From: CAYGLV01 sp964351025
GTDB lineage: Bacteria; Actinomycetota; Thermoleophilia; Gaiellales; Gaiellaceae
Length of the DNA stretch: 64,000 nt
Direction of reading: 5' to 3'
Assembly: GCA_964351025.1 (NCBI GenBank)
Contig: CAYGLV010000005.1
Location: 11,137-75,136 of the forward strand
In this document: piece by piece, positions 33,184 through 41,219 of the stretch
Position numbering within the stretch: the stretch's first letter is position 1
How the letters are laid out: every line of letters starts with the position of its first letter
Made by a program: the position numbers and the translations under genes
Notes under the pieces: model-generated
The model's database searches: none
What the model saw: the letters and a program-made list of their open reading frames with translations, nothing else
Told to the model about the DNA's origin: nothing

Positions 33184-33617
33184 CAACCCTCCAGCTTGAG
33201 CGGCTTCGGCGCCTGCGCCTCGTGGGGATGATCGGGGCCGGCGTAGATCTTGAGCTTCAGGAGCTGTGCCGAGGCGAGCTTGTTCTTCGGCAGCATCCCC
33301 TTCACCGCCTTGCGCAGCACGTCCGTCGGGCGCCGGTCGAGCTGCTCGCGCAGCGTGCGGCTCGTGAGCCCGCCGGGATAGCCGGAGTGCCGGTGGTACA
33401 TCTTCTGGTCGAGCTTCTTGCCGGTGACCGCAATCTTCTCCGCGTTGACGATGACGACGAAATCCCCTGTATCGGTGTGCGGGGTGTACTGCGGCTTGCC
33501 TTTCCCCCGCAACGTGTCGGCGATGCGCGTGGCAAGGCGCCCGAGGGTCTGCCCATCGGCGTCGACGATGTACCACTGGCGGACGATCTCGCCCGGTTTT
33601 GCGCTGTATGTCTTCAT
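33183..33617 (-). CDS. rplM: 50S ribosomal protein L13
   Basis: 144 aa. L13 blocks: WYIVDADGQTLGRLATRIADTLRGKGK, GDFVVIVNAEKIAVTGKKLDQKMYHRHSGYPGGL and KAVKGMLPKNKLA. Forms the classical rplM-rpsI pair. The 104-bp gap upstream holds a large hairpin (33668-33708) and presumably the ribosomal promoter, which I could not locate. Confidence 0.97.
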   Translation of the reverse strand: MKTYSAKPGEIVRQWYIVDADGQTLGRLATRIADTLRGKGKPQYTPHTDTGDFVVIVNAEKIAVTGKKLDQKMYHRHSGYPGGLTSRTLREQLDRRPTDVLRKAVKGMLPKNKLASAQLLKLKIYAGPDHPHEAQAPKPLKLEG

Positions 33618-33667
33618 GTCACGGAAAAAGTGCGCCGTAGAGGCGCATCGGCGGCGAATCCTAGCAG

Positions 33668-33708
33668 CCCTCGCACCCTGGCCGCAGCGACGCGCCAGGG
33701 CACGAGGG
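33668..33708 (-). terminator. Long hairpin between the MFS gene and rplM
   Basis: CCCTCG-CA-CCCTGGC pairs with GCCAGGG-CA-CGAGGG around an 11-nt loop (6 + 7 bp with a 2x2 mismatch). It lies 14 nt past the MFS stop and probably ends that transcript. There is no T-tract. Confidence 0.55.
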
Positions 33709-33721
33709 AACGACGTGGGTC

Positions 33722-34951
33722 TTATCGAGCCGGTTCGGGGAGGGGCTGCGGCGCGCGCTTGACGAGAGCGATCCACAGCGCCGGTGCCACGACGAACGCG
33801 GTCGCACCGATTGCAAGCGCGTTGACGCCGAGCCGGCTGTAGGCGACACCGCCGAGGAGCGCCAGGCTCGCCCCGAACAGGCCCGCGAGGAGATCGGAGA
33901 AGCCGACGAGCTTGCCCCGCTCCGCCGGCGCGGCGTAATCCGTGAGCTCGGCCGCCGCTGCGACGTACGCGAGGTTCCAACCCAGTCCGAGCCCGAACAG
34001 CGAGACCGACATCCAGAACACGCTCGCAAACCAGACCAGGCCGACTGTCGAGGCCGCCATCACGACGAGCCCGGCGACGAGCGCGTGGCGACGGCCGACC
34101 CGGTCAATCAGCTCGCCGACGCCGAGGACGAGTGCGTACATGCCGACGATGTGGGCGCTGATGATCGTGAAGACGTCGGCCTGGCGGTGGTGGTGACCGA
34201 CGGCGACGTAGCCGGACAGGTTCATCACGGCGGTCATCACACCGAAGCTCGCGAGGGCGGCAAGCATCGCCGTCGGCACGCCGGGCCGCCGGAGGATCTC
34301 CCCGAGTGGGGCCGCGGGCAGCGCGGCGGCCGCCGGATCCCGCGCATGTGCTTGCGCTGCCGCAAACCGGTGCGGGTCGGGCCGGATCGAGAGCGCGACG
34401 AGCAGGCCGACCGCCGAGATGCCGGCCGCGACGAGCCACGGCACGACGAGCCCATCGAGGGTGAAGTCCTTGCCGCCGAAGAGCGGACGCCAGAGGAGCG
34501 GGCCGAGCGAGGCGCCGGCAAGGGCGCCCAGCAGGACGTACGAGATGCCGCGGGCCCGCCGCTCGCTCGGATAGATGTCGGCGGCAGCGGTGCGCGTCAG
34601 CTGGATCGTCCCCGCGGAGGCTCCGATCAGTCCAAAGCCGACGATGACGAGCGGCGCCGACGCGACCGCGCAGCCGAGCGCCGTCGTCAGGCAGCCCGCA
34701 ATCCCGAAGACGAAGCCGCCGGCGAGCACCGGCACCCAGCCGTGGCGATCCCGGGCGCGGCCGGCCGGGAAGGCGGCGAGCGCTGCTGCGGTGAGGAAGA
34801 TCGCGGGCCCGAGCCCGAGGATGCTCTCGATCCCGGTCACGAGCACGAGCGTGACCGTGGCGACCGCGACCGTGAGCTGGAGCATGCCCGACATGCACGT
34901 CAGGCAGAGCGCCAGCAGCACAGTGTTGCGGCGGACCGGGTAGTCGCTCAT
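33722..34951 (-). CDS. Major facilitator superfamily transporter
   Basis: 409 aa with about 12 hydrophobic segments (starting TVLLALCLTCMSGMLQLTVA) split by a polar middle loop around residues 195-220 (AAAQAHARDPAAAALPAAPL). MFS loop motifs GRARDRHGW and DRVGRRHAL (G-x-x-x-D-R-x-G-R-R/K) are present. No substrate clue in sequence or neighbours. Divergent from the acylphosphatase ORF; their ATGs overlap if both longest starts are used. Confidence 0.88.
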   Translation of the reverse strand: MSDYPVRRNTVLLALCLTCMSGMLQLTVAVATVTLVLVTGIESILGLGPAIFLTAAALAAFPAGRARDRHGWVPVLAGGFVFGIAGCLTTALGCAVASAPLVIVGFGLIGASAGTIQLTRTAAADIYPSERRARGISYVLLGALAGASLGPLLWRPLFGGKDFTLDGLVVPWLVAAGISAVGLLVALSIRPDPHRFAAAQAHARDPAAAALPAAPLGEILRRPGVPTAMLAALASFGVMTAVMNLSGYVAVGHHHRQADVFTIISAHIVGMYALVLGVGELIDRVGRRHALVAGLVVMAASTVGLVWFASVFWMSVSLFGLGLGWNLAYVAAAAELTDYAAPAERGKLVGFSDLLAGLFGASLALLGGVAYSRLGVNALAIGATAFVVAPALWIALVKRAPQPLPEPAR

Positions 34952-35300
34952 GCAGGCTCTCGTCCGTCGTGGAGCGCACGATTACGGGAATGGCGCAGGG
35001 TCTGCCGGAGCTCCATCGGGCGAGGATACGCATCTGATCAGGCGTCGCGTCGTCGTGTCGGGCCACGTGCAGGGCGTCTTCTTCCGCGAGACGGCGCGGC
35101 GGCGGGCGCTCGCGCTCAGCGTCTCGGGCTGGATCCGCAACAACCCGGACGGCAGCGTCGAGGCGGCTTTCGAGGGCGCCGAGGACTCGGTCGAGCGGCT
35201 CGTGGACTTCTGCCGCGAGGGCCCGCGCGGGGCGCGGGTCGAGTGGGTGGACGTGATCGCCGAGGAGCCCGAGGGGCTCAGCGGCTTCGACGTCCGGTGA
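34950..35300 (+). CDS. acyP: Acylphosphatase (start uncertain)
   Basis: Hydrolyses acyl phosphates. The domain is RRRVVVSGHVQGVFFRETARRRALALSVSGWIRNNPDGSVEAAFEG, containing the catalytic Arg (GVFFRE) and Asn (GWIRNNPDG). Ends WVDVIAEEPEGLSGFDVR. Length from ATG 34950 is 116 aa, about 28 residues more than family members. The usual N-terminus (MIRRRVVVSG) would begin at a CTG at 35034, giving 88 aa, with no ATG/GTG in the right place. I give the longest frame and suspect the CTG. Convergent with the ORF at 35304. Confidence 0.88.
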   Translation: MQALVRRGAHDYGNGAGSAGAPSGEDTHLIRRRVVVSGHVQGVFFRETARRRALALSVSGWIRNNPDGSVEAAFEGAEDSVERLVDFCREGPRGARVEWVDVIAEEPEGLSGFDVR

Positions 35301-35303
35301 CCG

Positions 35304-35402
35304 TCAGCCGAGCTCGACCAGCGTCTTGCGGATCGACTCGCAGGTCGCAGCGAAGACGTACGGGGGGAGGGAGCCGATGCGCCGGAACTCGTACCCGCCC
35401 AC
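35304..35402 (-). pseudogene. 32-codon ORF resembling the N-terminus of a class I aminotransferase (remnant?)
   Basis: GTG 35402 to TGA 35304. The translation contains GGYEFRRIGSLPPYVFA, which matches the first ~25 residues of LL-DAP/alanine-type aminotransferases (F-x-R-I-x-x-LPPYVF...IK), then stops. Sequence beyond the TGA is acylphosphatase antisense with no aminotransferase similarity. It starts 2 bp after the small acidic ORF and fits the gap to acyP, so it could also be a genuine tiny gene. Family match is by eye only. Confidence 0.4.
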
Positions 35403-35404
35403 CG

Positions 35405-35521
35405 CTACTCGTCGTCGCTCTCGTCCTCGTCCCAGCCGTCGTCGGAGTCGTCGTCTGAGTCGTCGTCCCCGTCCGGCTCGGTGCCCGGGATCACCAGCTC
35501 GTCGTCGTCGAACAGCGCCAT
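35405..35521 (-). CDS. 38-aa highly acidic small protein downstream of guaA
   Basis: ATG 35521, TAG 35405. The protein opens MALFDDDELVIPGTEPDGDD and continues with Asp/Ser/Glu to the end: about half of all residues are acidic, with one Trp. It starts 4 nt after the guaA stop, and GGGAG inside the last guaA codons is well placed as a ribosome-binding site, so translation is probably coupled. No family recognised. A repetitive GAC/GAG codon run could mimic an ORF, but the start context argues for a real gene. Confidence 0.6.
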   Translation of the reverse strand: MALFDDDELVIPGTEPDGDDDSDDDSDDGWDEDESDDE

Positions 35522-35525
35522 CTCT

Positions 35526-37103
35526 CTACTCCCATTCGATCGTGGAAGGCGGCTTCGACGAGATATCGAGAGCCACCCGGTTCACCTCCGGGATCTCGTT
35601 GATGATGCGACTCGAGATCGTCTCCAGCACGTCGTACGGAAGTCTGGCCCAGTCGGCGGTCATCGCGTCCTCGGAGGTGACGGCGCGGATCACGATCGGG
35701 TAGGCGTACGTGCGCTCGTCGCCCTGCACGCCGACCGACTTGATCGCGGGCAGCACGGCGAATGACTGCCACAGCTCACGGTACAGGCCGGCCCTGCGGA
35801 TCTCCTCCTGGAGGATCGCGTCCGCGGTGCGCAGCACGGAGAGCCGCTCGCGCGTCACCTCGCCGATGATCCGAATCGAGAGCCCCGGACCCGGGAAGGG
35901 CTGGCGCCAGACCATCGGGTCCGGCAGGCCGAGCTCCTCGCCGACCCGGCGCACCTCGTCCTTGAAGAGCGCTCGCAACGGCTCGACGAGCTCCATGCGC
36001 ATGTCGGCGGGGAGGCCGCCGACGTTGTGGTGCGACTTGATCTTCGCGGCCACGCCGTCCTCACCGCCACCTGACTCGATCACGTCCGAGTAGAGCGTCC
36101 CCTGGACGAGGAAGCGGACGTCGCCGAGCTGCCGGGCCTCCTCCTCGAAGACGCGGATGAACTCCTCGCCGACGATCGAGCGCTTCTCCTCGGGATCGGT
36201 CACCCCTTCGAGGCGGGAGAGGAAGCGCTCCTCCGCCCGCACGTGGATGAGCGGCACGTGAAAGTGCCCGGCAAACGTCTCCACCACCTGTGGCGCCTCG
36301 TTGGCGCGCAGCAGGCCATGATCGACGAAGACGCAGGTCAGCTGGTCACCGACAGCCTTGTAGACGAGCAGCGCCGCCACGGCGGAGTCGACACCGCCCG
36401 AGAGCCCGCAGATCACCTTCTCTGAGCCGATCTGCGCCCGGATCCGCTCGACCTGCTCCTCGATCACGGCAGCGGCCGTCCACGAGGGCGGCGCGCCCGC
36501 GACCGCGTAGAGGAAGTTCTTCAGCAGGTCCTGGCCGTGGGGGGTGTGGACGACCTCGGGGTGAAACTGGACGCCGTAGAGCCGCCGCCCGAGATGCTCG
36601 AAGGCGGCGACGGGGGTCGCCGCCGACTCACCGGTGATCGTCGCGCCGGCAGGTGGAGCAGTCACGGTGTCGCGGTGGCTCATCCAGACCGTGAGCTCCT
36701 CGGGAAGTCCCGCGAAGAGGGCGCCGTGCGCAGCTCGGAGCGCGGTCTTGCCGAACTCGGACTGGCCGGTCCGCTCGACGGCGCCGCCGAGCTCGAGCGC
36801 GAGCAGCTGCGCGCCGTAGCAGATGCCCAGCGTCGGCACGCCGAGCTCGAAGATCTCCGGATCCAGGCGCGGAGCCCCCTCGGCGTACACCGACGCCGGG
36901 CCGCCCGAGAGGATGAGCGCGAGCGGGTTGCGCGCCCGCACCTGCGCCGCGGTGACATCGTGGCCGACGAGCTCGGAGTAGACGCGTGCCTCGCGCACGC
37001 GGCGGGCGATCAGCTGGGCGTACTGGCCGCCGAGATCCACGACGAGCACGGGCCGCTCCTCGGGAGCGGGCTCCGGCGCCGGTAGCGGGACGACCTGGCC
37101 CAT
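35526..37103 (-). CDS. guaA: GMP synthase (glutamine-hydrolysing)
   Basis: 525 aa; XMP to GMP. N-terminal class I amidotransferase: LVVDLGGQYAQLIARRVRE, LSGGPASVY, nucleophile in LGICYGAQLLALELGG, and YGVQFHPEVVHTPHG (His, Glu). C-terminal ATP-pyrophosphatase: P-loop VICGLSGGVDSAVAALLVYKA and dimer domain FPGPGLSIRIIGEVTRERL...RVALDISSKPPSTIEWE. ATG 37103 overlaps the guaB stop (TGATG); GTG at 37106 would add one residue. Confidence 0.97.
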   Translation of the reverse strand: MGQVVPLPAPEPAPEERPVLVVDLGGQYAQLIARRVREARVYSELVGHDVTAAQVRARNPLALILSGGPASVYAEGAPRLDPEIFELGVPTLGICYGAQLLALELGGAVERTGQSEFGKTALRAAHGALFAGLPEELTVWMSHRDTVTAPPAGATITGESAATPVAAFEHLGRRLYGVQFHPEVVHTPHGQDLLKNFLYAVAGAPPSWTAAAVIEEQVERIRAQIGSEKVICGLSGGVDSAVAALLVYKAVGDQLTCVFVDHGLLRANEAPQVVETFAGHFHVPLIHVRAEERFLSRLEGVTDPEEKRSIVGEEFIRVFEEEARQLGDVRFLVQGTLYSDVIESGGGEDGVAAKIKSHHNVGGLPADMRMELVEPLRALFKDEVRRVGEELGLPDPMVWRQPFPGPGLSIRIIGEVTRERLSVLRTADAILQEEIRRAGLYRELWQSFAVLPAIKSVGVQGDERTYAYPIVIRAVTSEDAMTADWARLPYDVLETISSRIINEIPEVNRVALDISSKPPSTIEWE

Positions 37104-38593
37104 CACGGCCGCCGGTAGTTTGGCGCCTCTTTCGTGATCGTGACGTTGTGTGGATGGCTCTCGCGCAGGCCCGCGCCGGTGATCCGGACGAACCGGGTCT
37201 CCGCCTTCATCGCCTCGATCGTCGCGGCCCCGCAGTAGCCCATCGCCTGCCGCAGGCCACCCACTAGCTGGTAGACGATCGGGCGCAGCGGCCCCTTGTA
37301 GGGCACGCGCCCCTCGATCCCTTCCGGCACGAGCATCTCGACGTCCTCGACGTCGCCCTGGAAGTAGCGATCTTTCGAGTAGCCGCGCGCCTTCATCGCG
37401 CCGAGCGAGCCCATGCCCCGATACTCCTTGAAGCGCTCGCCCTGAACGAGCATCACGTCGCCGGGGCTCTCGTCGGTGCCCGCGAGCATGGAGCCGATCA
37501 TGACGGTGTCGGCGCCGGCGGCGATCGCCTTCGCCACGTCGCCGGACGAGGTGATGCCGCCGTCGGCGATCACCGGCACACCGTGCCGTGCCGCCACCTC
37601 GGCGCAGTCGAAGATCGCGGTCACCTGCGGCACACCGACCCCGGCGACGATCCGAGTCGTGCAGATCGACCCCGGGCCGACCCCGACCTTCAAGCCATCG
37701 GCTCCGGCCTCGATCAGCGCCTCTGCCGCCTCGCTCGTGGCGATGTTGCCGGCGATCAACTGCACGTCGAAGCGGGACTTCACCGCACGCACCATCTCGG
37801 GCACCGCCCGTGAGTGGCCGTGCGCGGTGTCCACGACGAGGACGTCCACCTCGGCGCCGACGAGAGCCTCGACACGCTCGAGGGCGTCCGGGCCGACGCC
37901 GACGGCCGCGCCGACGCGCAGGCGGCCGTGCTCGTCCTTGGACGCAAGCGGGTACTTGATCCGCTTCTGGATGTCCTTGACGGTGATCAGGCCTTGCAAG
38001 CGCCCGTCCGCGTCCACGATCGGGAGCTTCTCGATCTTGTGGCGATGGAGGATCTCCTCGGCCTCGGCGAGCGTCGTGCCGACCGGGGCGGTGACGAGGT
38101 TCCGGCTCGTCATCAGCGCCGAGACGGGCCGGCCCCGAGCTTCGCCCTCGAAGCGGAGGTCACGGTTGGTGAGAATGCCGACGAGGACGCCGCTCTCGTC
38201 GGTGATCGGCACACCGGAGATGCGGTAGCGAGCCATCAGCTCGAGCGCATCCGAGACAAGATCGTCGGGCCGGAGCGTCACCGGCTCGACGATCATCCCC
38301 GACTCCGAGCGCTTGACCTTGTCCACTTCTGCCACCTGCTCCTCGATCGAGAGGTTGCGGTGGACGATGCCCAAACCGCCCTCGCGAGCGAGTGCGATCG
38401 CGAGCCGGGCCTCGGTGACGGTGTCCATCGCCGCCGAGACGATGGGGATCTCGAGCGCGATCGTCCGCGTCAGGCGTGTACCGGTGGCGACGTCATTCGG
38501 CAGCACCGACGACTCCGCGGGCAAGAGCAGAACGTCGTCGAAGGTGAGGCCTTCCCGGCCGAACTTCGCGTCCCAGTCGAGCTCACGCTCCAC
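37103..38593 (-). CDS. guaB: IMP dehydrogenase
   Basis: 496 aa; IMP to XMP. TFDDVLLLPAESSVLPNDV start, paired CBS domains inserted at about 95-215 (SDALELMARYRISGVPITDE; RHKIEKLPIVDADGRLQGLIT), active-site loop GVGPGSICTTRIVAGVGVPQ with the catalytic Cys, and flap GERFKEYRGMGSLGAM...RYFQ. Forms an operon with guaA. Preceded by AGGAAAGGGG and, 26 bp upstream, by a perfect hairpin. Confidence 0.97.
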   Translation of the reverse strand: MERELDWDAKFGREGLTFDDVLLLPAESSVLPNDVATGTRLTRTIALEIPIVSAAMDTVTEARLAIALAREGGLGIVHRNLSIEEQVAEVDKVKRSESGMIVEPVTLRPDDLVSDALELMARYRISGVPITDESGVLVGILTNRDLRFEGEARGRPVSALMTSRNLVTAPVGTTLAEAEEILHRHKIEKLPIVDADGRLQGLITVKDIQKRIKYPLASKDEHGRLRVGAAVGVGPDALERVEALVGAEVDVLVVDTAHGHSRAVPEMVRAVKSRFDVQLIAGNIATSEAAEALIEAGADGLKVGVGPGSICTTRIVAGVGVPQVTAIFDCAEVAARHGVPVIADGGITSSGDVAKAIAAGADTVMIGSMLAGTDESPGDVMLVQGERFKEYRGMGSLGAMKARGYSKDRYFQGDVEDVEMLVPEGIEGRVPYKGPLRPIVYQLVGGLRQAMGYCGAATIEAMKAETRFVRITGAGLRESHPHNVTITKEAPNYRRP

Positions 38594-38618
38594 GTGCCAA
38601 CGCCCCTTTCCTGCACAA

Positions 38619-38650
38619 GAGCCCAGGCGCCGCTCGGGTCGCCTGGGCTC
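38619..38650 (-). terminator. Perfect 11-bp hairpin in front of guaB
   Basis: GAGCCCAGGCG / CGCCTGGGCTC with a 10-nt loop. It is 100 bp past the 1-phosphofructokinase stop and 26 bp before the guaB ATG. It could end the upstream transcript or act in the guaB leader. No T-tract follows on the minus strand. Confidence 0.55.
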
Positions 38651-38751
38651 GAAATCCGTCTGCCGCGCGAAGTCTCAACTGGCGATCGATCGTACCAGGG
38701 AGATCCGACCGACTCACGACGGCACGCGGCCACCCCGTCGTCCAGTCCCCT

Positions 38752-39717
38752 CTAGGAAATCGGCGCAGCCGACTCCCTGTCGAGCTCTGACAGCTCGACA
38801 GCGGGTGAGAGTCGCAGCGCCTCCTTCGGGTCGAAGCGGCCGGCACCGACCAAGAGCGTGGAGGCGGCACCGGAGGCGACGGCGAGGCGCAGCGCGTCGC
38901 TCGGCTGCCGGCCGGCGATCCGCGCAGCGAGGAACGAGGCGAGCAGCACGTCGCCCGCGCCGACCGTCGAGGCAGGCTCGATCGGCGGCGTGAGCGCTTT
39001 GTAGCGGCGAACCTGGCGGTCCTCGCGGAAGAGCGCGAAGCAGCCCGAGTCGCGCGTGATGTGCACGTTGCGCGCTCCCAGCTCGGCGATCGCATCGAGC
39101 GCCATCAGGAAGTCCGCGTCGTCCTCGAGCTCCTGGCCGACGAGCAGCTCCGCCTCGCGCTGGTTGGGCGAGATGAGGTACGGCTCCGCTTCGGTTCCGA
39201 GCCGAAGCGACTCACCCTCGCTGTCGAGCACCACTTCGACGCCGCGGCGGGTGAGATCGCGGACAGCCTCGGCGTAGAAGCCGTCCTCGACGCCTCGGGG
39301 CAGCGAACCGGCGAACACCACGTACTCGGCGCCCTGAGCGAGGTAACGCAGCTTCTCGAGCAGCATCTCCAGCTCCTCGGCGGTCACCTTCGGCCCCCAC
39401 TCGTTGATCTCGGTGTACGAGCCGACCGTGGGGTCCACGACGGCCGTCGACGTGCGCGACTCGTCGGAGATCCGGACGAAGTCGTTGAGGATCGCCTCGG
39501 CGGTCAGCTCCTCGACGATCCGCGTGCCGGTGCGCCCGCCGGCGAGCCCGGTTGCGATCACCGGCACGCCGAGTAGCTTGAGTGCCCGAGCGACGTTGAT
39601 CCCCTTGCCCCCGGCGAGCGTGACGCCCTGGCTCGCGCGGTGCCGGTGGCCGAACTGGAAGTTGGGCACCGTCAACGTGCGGTCCAGTGCGGCGTTCACG
39701 GTCACGGTGATGATCAC
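38752..39717 (-). CDS. 1-phosphofructokinase / PfkB-family sugar kinase
   Basis: 321 aa PfkB family. ITVTVNAALDRTLTVPNFQFG, signature 1 GGKGINVARALKLLGVPVIATGLAGG, and C-terminal signature 2 STVGAGDVLLASFLAA with the catalytic Asp. The NAALDRT opening groups it with fructose-1-phosphate and tagatose-6-phosphate kinases. No fructose PTS genes are adjacent, so the sugar is uncertain. GTG at 39717 overlaps the carboxypeptidase stop. Confidence 0.9.
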   Translation of the reverse strand: MIITVTVNAALDRTLTVPNFQFGHRHRASQGVTLAGGKGINVARALKLLGVPVIATGLAGGRTGTRIVEELTAEAILNDFVRISDESRTSTAVVDPTVGSYTEINEWGPKVTAEELEMLLEKLRYLAQGAEYVVFAGSLPRGVEDGFYAEAVRDLTRRGVEVVLDSEGESLRLGTEAEPYLISPNQREAELLVGQELEDDADFLMALDAIAELGARNVHITRDSGCFALFREDRQVRRYKALTPPIEPASTVGAGDVLLASFLAARIAGRQPSDALRLAVASGAASTLLVGAGRFDPKEALRLSPAVELSELDRESAAPIS

Positions 39718-40835
39718 GAGACGAGCCCCCAGAGGTGGTGGAAGGTCCTGCCGACATACCACTCGGCCCGCTCGCGCCCGCCGGGCCTCTCGACCGAGCG
39801 GGCCGCAAACAGCGGAGTGCTGGCGACGAGCTTTCCCTCAGCGTAGATGCGAACCTCGCCCAGCCGCTGCCCCCTCCGCACAGGCAGCGCGACTTCGACC
39901 GGGGCGACGACGCGTTCGACGAGCGGCCGCGAGACGTGAACGACGCGCAGGAGCCGTCGCCTCGCGACGAGCGGCACGTCCGGGCGGCCGTAGGACGTCG
40001 CGACGGTCGCGTACACCCGGGCCGGATCGATCGCGGCGACCGTGCGATACCGCGAGAGACCCCACCGGAGCAGCGAGGAGAGGCCGGAGTTGCGCCCCTC
40101 GCGACTCGCGCCGCCCAGAACCGTCGCGTAGATCGTGACGCCGGCCGCGCGGGCTGCCGCGACCTCCGACCAGCCGGCGCCGTCAGTGTGGCCCGTCTTG
40201 ACGCCGAGCAGGGTCGGGAAGGTCGCGAGCAGGTCGTTCCAGGTGTGCAGCGTGCGGCCGCCTGCGATCGACGCCGACCGCTGCCGCACCGTTGCCCGGA
40301 TGAAAGGGTTGCGCATCGCGGTGCGCGCGAGCAGCGTGACGTCGCGGGCGCTCGACACGTGCCCCGGCGCGTCGAGCCCATCCGGGTTGGCGAAGCGCGT
40401 ATCGGAGAGCCCGAGCTCGCGCGCCTTCGCGTTCATGAGCCCGACGAAGCGCGGTACCGACCCGCCCCCGGCGTGTGCCGCCAGCGCATAGGCGGCATCG
40501 TTGGCACTCTGGATGAGCGCCGCCCTGGCGAGGTCGGCGACCGTGATCCGCTCTCCGGGTTGCAGGAAGATCGAGGACTCGCCGACGGAGGCCGCCTTCT
40601 TCGTGACCGTGACGACATCGTCGAGGCGGACCAGCTCGAGCGCCACGAGCACGGTCATCAGCTTTGTGATGCTTGCAGGCGGCCTCCGCTCACGGGCGTT
40701 GCGGGACGCGAGCACCTCGCCGGTGGCGGCGTTCTGGACGAGATAGGCGACGGCCTGCACCCGAGGTGGTGCTGCGGGCGTCCCTGCCGCAAGGACGAGA
40801 GCGGCGGCGGTGAGGACGAGGGTGACCCTGCGCAC
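39714..40835 (-). CDS. D-alanyl-D-alanine carboxypeptidase (DacF-like, PBP5 family)
   Basis: 373 aa, secreted or membrane-anchored cell-wall enzyme. Signal peptide TLVLTAAALVLAAGTPAAP. Peptidase S11 motifs: SITK (S55-K58; PPASITKLMTVLVALE), SAND (ALIQSANDAAYALA), KTG (LLGVKTGHTDGAGW). The PBP5-type C-terminal domain follows (VEVALPVRRGQRLGEVRIYAEGK). Trims pentapeptides. Operon with the LysM protein upstream and the sugar kinase downstream. Confidence 0.93.
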   Translation of the reverse strand: MRRVTLVLTAAALVLAAGTPAAPPRVQAVAYLVQNAATGEVLASRNARERRPPASITKLMTVLVALELVRLDDVVTVTKKAASVGESSIFLQPGERITVADLARAALIQSANDAAYALAAHAGGGSVPRFVGLMNAKARELGLSDTRFANPDGLDAPGHVSSARDVTLLARTAMRNPFIRATVRQRSASIAGGRTLHTWNDLLATFPTLLGVKTGHTDGAGWSEVAAARAAGVTIYATVLGGASREGRNSGLSSLLRWGLSRYRTVAAIDPARVYATVATSYGRPDVPLVARRRLLRVVHVSRPLVERVVAPVEVALPVRRGQRLGEVRIYAEGKLVASTPLFAARSVERPGGRERAEWYVGRTFHHLWGLVS

Positions 40836-40850
40836 GATGCGCGCCGAAAT

Positions 40851-41219
40851 CTACTTCACGCGGATGCGCTGGCCGATGCTGAGGGCGATCGGGTCGGCGT
40901 CGGGGTTGAGGATGAGGAGCTGTTCGACGGTCGTGCCGTACCGGGCGGCGACGGCCGCGAACGTGTCCCCGGCCTGGATCTCGTAGAACTCGACTCCCGT
41001 CTCGCTCGTCGTGCCCGGGCTCGTGGTCACCCGGGGAATCGTCGGCACCGGCGGAAGCTCCTCGACGGTCTGCGTCGCGACGGTCGGGGCGGAGGGCGGG
41101 ACACCGGCCTCGTTGGTGTTCAGCCCGGCCCGGACGAGCACGACGGCGATCGAGACCGCGAGCAGGAACGCCGCCGGCGCGGCGATCCGGGCGAGCGCCT
41201 CCCTGGTGCTCCGATCCAT
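40851..41219 (-). CDS. Membrane-anchored LysM-domain protein
   Basis: 122 aa: N-terminal TM anchor (IAAPAAFLLAVSIAVVLVRAGL), a Pro/Thr-rich spacer, then one LysM at about 75-122 (VEFYEIQAGDTFAAVAARYGTTVEQLLILNPDADPIALSIGQRIRV). LysM binds peptidoglycan GlcNAc, which fits the next gene, a carboxypeptidase. ATG 41219 overlaps the pyrF stop; an ATG at 41240 would lie inside pyrF. Confidence 0.85.
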   Translation of the reverse strand: MDRSTREALARIAAPAAFLLAVSIAVVLVRAGLNTNEAGVPPSAPTVATQTVEELPPVPTIPRVTTSPGTTSETGVEFYEIQAGDTFAAVAARYGTTVEQLLILNPDADPIALSIGQRIRVK

